DNA from: Pseudomonas sp. Choline-02u-1
Lineage (GTDB): Bacteria; Pseudomonadota; Gammaproteobacteria; Pseudomonadales; Pseudomonadaceae
Assembly: GCF_002836515.1 (NCBI RefSeq)
Contig: NZ_PJBC01000010.1
Coordinates: 62,001-126,000, forward strand
Direction: 5' to 3'
DNA: 64,000 bases
Shown: in pieces, positions 61,288 to 64,000 of the stretch
Layout: every line of letters starts with the position of its first letter
How positions within the stretch are numbered: the stretch's first letter is position 1
Translations under genes and position numbers: made by a program
Notes under the pieces: generated by a model
What the model was told of the DNA's origin: nothing
What the model saw: only the letters and a program-made list of their open reading frames with translations
Databases searched by the model: none

Positions 61288-61938
61288 ATGGCCACATACG
61301 ACATCCTGATTGCCGATGATCACCCCCTGTTTCGCAGCGCCCTGCACCAAGCGGTGACCCTGGGCCTTGGCCCGGATGTACGCCTGGTGGAAGTGGCGAG
61401 CATCGCGGAACTGGAAACCCGCCTCACTGAAAAGGCTGACTGGGACCTGGTCCTGCTGGACCTGAACATGCCCGGCGCTTACGGCTTTTCCGGCTTGGTG
61501 CTGCTGCGCGGACAGTACCCGCAGATTCCGGTGGTGATGGTCTCGGCGCAGGAAGAAGCGTCGGTAATGGTCAAATCCCGCGAGTTCGGTGCCAGTGGTT
61601 TTATTCCCAAGTCCAGCGACCTCAGCGTGATTCAGCAGGCCGTGCGCAAAGTGCTCGATGGCGATGTGTTCTGGCCGCCGCAAGCCTTCGAAGCGGTCGC
61701 CGTTTCCGATGAAGCCAAAGCCGCCAGCGACGGGCTCGCCAGCCTGACCCCACAACAGTTCCGCGTGCTGACCATGGTCTGCGAAGGCCTGCTGAACAAG
61801 CAGATTGCCTATGAGTTGAGCGTGTCGGAAGCGACCATCAAAGCCCACGTCACCGCTATTTTTCGTAAATTGAACGTGCGCACTCGCACGCAAGCGGCTT
61901 TACTGCTGCAACAACTTGAGTCAATTCCGAGCCAGTGA
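61288..61938 (+). CDS. erdR: LuxR-type response regulator ErdR
   Basis: This 216-aa response regulator has a receiver domain with D10-D11, phosphoacceptor D58 (LLDLNMPG) and the lysine near 108 (IPKSSD). A C-terminal LuxR helix-turn-helix (LTPQQFRVLTMVCEGLLNKQ, about 152-210) follows. The sequence and position next to dgkA correspond to ErdR (PA3604), which controls ethanol oxidation and acetate/acyl-CoA metabolism in P. aeruginosa and P. fluorescens. No sensor kinase is adjacent. Confidence 0.88.
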   Translation: MATYDILIADDHPLFRSALHQAVTLGLGPDVRLVEVASIAELETRLTEKADWDLVLLDLNMPGAYGFSGLVLLRGQYPQIPVVMVSAQEEASVMVKSREFGASGFIPKSSDLSVIQQAVRKVLDGDVFWPPQAFEAVAVSDEAKAASDGLASLTPQQFRVLTMVCEGLLNKQIAYELSVSEATIKAHVTAIFRKLNVRTRTQAALLLQQLESIPSQ

Positions 61939-62012
61939 ACGCTGGCGGTTTCACGCTTTTTTGACTTTCGTTGATCTAGCTTCCCCACTCCTTTTTGGCT
62001 GGTCTCTTTCTT

Positions 62013-62375
62013 ATGTCACCTTTCAAGGGCCAGACCGGCCTGAAACGCATCCTCAACGCGTCCGGCTATTCGCTCGATGGCCTGCGCGCAGCCTTCACCG
62101 GCGAAGCGGCGTTCCGCCAATTGGTGCTGCTCAACGTGGTGCTGGTTCCACTGACATTCTTCCTCAATGTCAGCCGTGTCGAGCAGGCAGTGTTGATCGC
62201 AGTCTGCTTGCTGGCGCTGATTGTCGAACTGCTCAACTCCGCAGTGGAAGCGGCCATTGACCGCATCTCGCTGGAATTGCACCCGCTGTCGAAGAACGCC
62301 AAGGACATGGGCAGCGCTGCGCAGTTTGTGGCGTTGAGCATGATTGCGCTGGTGTGGGCGGTGATTCTGCTTTAA
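62013..62375 (+). CDS. dgkA: Diacylglycerol kinase DgkA
   Basis: DgkA phosphorylates diacylglycerol left over from membrane-derived oligosaccharide and LPS modification, recycling it to phosphatidate. The 120-aa trimeric membrane enzyme has three membrane helices and the signature VELLNSAVEAAIDRIS near residue 68. The stop overlaps the stop of the convergent finR gene by a few bases. An in-frame ATG 18 bases upstream is possible. Confidence 0.94.
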   Translation: MSPFKGQTGLKRILNASGYSLDGLRAAFTGEAAFRQLVLLNVVLVPLTFFLNVSRVEQAVLIAVCLLALIVELLNSAVEAAIDRISLELHPLSKNAKDMGSAAQFVALSMIALVWAVILL

Positions 62376-63298
62376 GCGATGGTCGGCAAGACGATCTCGT
62401 CGCTGCGCTGCACCCCGGCGGTGAAGGCGCGACAGAGATCGAGAAACTCGCGCATGGCCGAGGTCTGATATTTCTGTTTATGCCAGATGAAGTAGAACTG
62501 CCGCGCCAAGTCCAGATCTGGCGTCTCCACCGGCACCAGGCTGCCACGCCGGAAGGCATCGCGCAGCGCCAGCCGCGAAATGCAGCCAATCCCCAAGCCT
62601 GATTCCACTGCGCGTTTGATCGCTTCGGTGTGCTCAAGCTCCAGACGAATGTTCAGCGCGCTGCGATGGTGGCGCATGGCTTGATCGAAGGTCAGGCGGG
62701 TTCCAGAGCCTTGTTCGCGCAGAATCCACGCCTCGTGGGTCAGCTCCTCCATCGTCGCGCTGCCGCGTTTGGCCAACGGATGCTGCGGCGCGCAGAACAC
62801 CACCAGCTCATCCTCGACCCAACTCTGCACTTCGATGTCAGGGTGGCTGCAATCGCCTTCAATCAGACCCAGATCAATTTCGTAGTGCGCCACTTGTTGC
62901 ACGATATTGGCAGTGTTCTGCACATGAAGTTTGACCTGGCTTTCCGGATGCAACTGCATGAAGCTGCCGATCAGCAGGGTGGCCAGATAGTTGCCAATGG
63001 TCAGCGTCGCCCCCACTGATAGAGAGCCGAAACCGGATTTGCCGTTGAGCAGGTCTTCGATTTCCTTGGCCTGATCGAGCAGGGCCACCGCTTGCGGCAA
63101 CAGTTGTTTGCCGAGGGCGTTGAGGCTCAGGCGTTTGCCGGCGCGATCAAACAGCTGGCAGCTGCACTGGCGCTCGAGTTCGGTGATCGAAGTACTGGCG
63201 GCCGACTGCGAGAGGTTGAGCAGACCCGCAGCACGGGATACGCTTTCCTGCTGGGCGACGGCGACGAAAACTTGCAGTTGACGGAGAGTAAATCGCAT
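62372..63298 (-). CDS. finR: LysR-family regulator FinR
   Basis: This 308-aa LysR regulator (MRFTLRQLQVFVAVAQQESV, HTH about residues 18-38) is divergent from fpr. This arrangement matches FinR of P. putida and other Pseudomonas, which activates fpr under superoxide stress. The 132-base gap between them should hold its binding sites. The start at 63298 matches the family N-terminus. Confidence 0.88.
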   Translation of the reverse strand: MRFTLRQLQVFVAVAQQESVSRAAGLLNLSQSAASTSITELERQCSCQLFDRAGKRLSLNALGKQLLPQAVALLDQAKEIEDLLNGKSGFGSLSVGATLTIGNYLATLLIGSFMQLHPESQVKLHVQNTANIVQQVAHYEIDLGLIEGDCSHPDIEVQSWVEDELVVFCAPQHPLAKRGSATMEELTHEAWILREQGSGTRLTFDQAMRHHRSALNIRLELEHTEAIKRAVESGLGIGCISRLALRDAFRRGSLVPVETPDLDLARQFYFIWHKQKYQTSAMREFLDLCRAFTAGVQRSDEIVLPTIA

Positions 63299-63430
63299 AT
63301 CGATATAACCGATAACCCTTATCTTAATAATCCAGTTAACAGATATTGTCGTCGCTATTAGAATGCGATGCAATTGCGCACGTTAAGCCTCAATGAGCCG
63401 CGCAGACCAATCTCCAGGAGTCAAACGTAC

Positions 63431-64000
63431 ATGAGCAACATGAACCACGAGCGTGTCCTCAGTGTTCATCACTGGAACGACACTCTGTTCAGCTTCAAGT
63501 GCACCCGCGATCCGGGCCTGCGCTTCGAGAACGGTCAGTTCGTGATGATCGGCCTGCAACAACCCAACGGCCGCCCGCTTATGCGCGCTTACTCGATCGC
63601 CAGCCCGAACTGGGAAGAGCATCTGGAATTCTTCAGCATCAAGGTGCAGGACGGCCCGCTGACCTCCCAGTTGCAGCACCTGAAGGAAGGCGACGAGATC
63701 ATCATCTCGAAAAAGCCTACCGGCACCCTCGTCCTTGATGACTTGAACCCGGGCAAGCACTTGTACCTGCTGAGCACCGGTACCGGCCTGGCGCCATTCA
63801 TGAGCGTGATTCAGGACCCGGAAACCTACGAGCGCTTTGAAAAAGTGATCCTGGTTCACGGCGTGCGCTACGTCAACGAAGTCGCCTATCGCGAATTCAT
63901 CACCGAGCACCTGCCGCAGAACGAGTTCTTCGGCGAAGCGCTGCGTGACAAGCTGATCTACTACCCGACCGTGACCCGCGAGCCGTTCGAGAATCAGGGC
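63431..64000 (+). CDS. fpr: Ferredoxin--NADP reductase (partial, C-terminus outside window)
   Basis: The first 190 codons of a ferredoxin/flavodoxin-NADP reductase are present, cut by the window end. The FAD-binding motif RAYSIAS is near residue 51 and the NADP-binding STGTGLAPF near residue 116. The enzyme shuttles electrons between NADPH and ferredoxin and helps in oxidative-stress defence. It is controlled by FinR in relatives. The ATG at 63431 follows a CAGGAG site. Confidence 0.95.
   Translation, partial: MSNMNHERVLSVHHWNDTLFSFKCTRDPGLRFENGQFVMIGLQQPNGRPLMRAYSIASPNWEEHLEFFSIKVQDGPLTSQLQHLKEGDEIIISKKPTGTLVLDDLNPGKHLYLLSTGTGLAPFMSVIQDPETYERFEKVILVHGVRYVNEVAYREFITEHLPQNEFFGEALRDKLIYYPTVTREPFENQG

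Overview
The window is chromosomal DNA from a gammaproteobacterium of the genus Pseudomonas, very probably the P. fluorescens group. The evidence is gene order and protein sequence: rseP-bamA-ompH-lpxD-fabZ-lpxA-lpxB-rnhB-dnaE-accA, pyrG-kdsA-eno-ftsB-ispD, ispF-truD-surE-pcm-nlpD-rpoS, fdxA-mutS and recA-recX all stand in the order known from Pseudomonas. An rsmZ small RNA lies between rpoS and fdxA, and REP-type inverted repeats typical of fluorescent pseudomonads are present. No tRNA, rRNA or CRISPR array was seen.

Region 1 (1-30.8 kb) is core genome. It holds outer-membrane and lipid A biogenesis, DNA polymerase III alpha, acetyl-CoA carboxylase alpha, nucleotide, KDO and glycolytic enzymes, MEP-pathway isoprenoid genes, the glutathione-dependent formaldehyde pathway (LysR regulator, adhC, fghA), the stationary-phase block surE-pcm-nlpD-rpoS, the Gac/Rsm regulatory RNA rsmZ with its distant GacA site, fdxA and mutS.

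Region 2 (31.0-40.7 kb) is an accessory island that is visibly richer in A+T than its surroundings. Seven genes run on the minus strand with overlapping start and stop codons: a double nucleotidyltransferase, a GtrA-type flippase, a family 2 glycosyltransferase, a small GDPD-like protein, a polytopic membrane protein fused to a phosphoribulokinase-like kinase, a HAD phosphatase and a class II aldolase-like protein. A divergent gene encodes a polytopic membrane protein ending in Sel1 repeats. Together they look like a gtr-like surface-glycan modification system with its own precursor chemistry. I do not recognise it as a described system.

Region 3 (40.7-55.8 kb) is a contractile tailocin (phage-tail bacteriocin) of phage Mu tail type in the mutS-cinA interval, a known tailocin site in fluorescent pseudomonads. 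It has an S24/LexA-type repressor, an operator-rich promoter, a structured leader RNA, a holin, a Com-like zinc-finger protein, a lectin-like (LlpA-type) bacteriocin, tail terminator, sheath, tube, frameshifted chaperones, tape measure, baseplate genes, tail fibre, GH19 endolysin and nested Rz/Rz1 spanins. There is no capsid, portal, terminase or integrase gene.

Region 4 (55.8-64 kb) returns to core genome: cinA/pncC, recA with a LexA box, recX, a LOG-family protein, a small RHH-like protein, a PA3611-family secreted protein, a DTW-domain tRNA modification enzyme, erdR, dgkA, and the divergent pair finR/fpr (fpr cut by the window end). DNA damage sensed by RecA would inactivate both LexA and the tailocin repressor. 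The neighbouring glycan island could plausibly alter the cell-surface sugar that tailocins and lectin bacteriocins bind; that link is inference.
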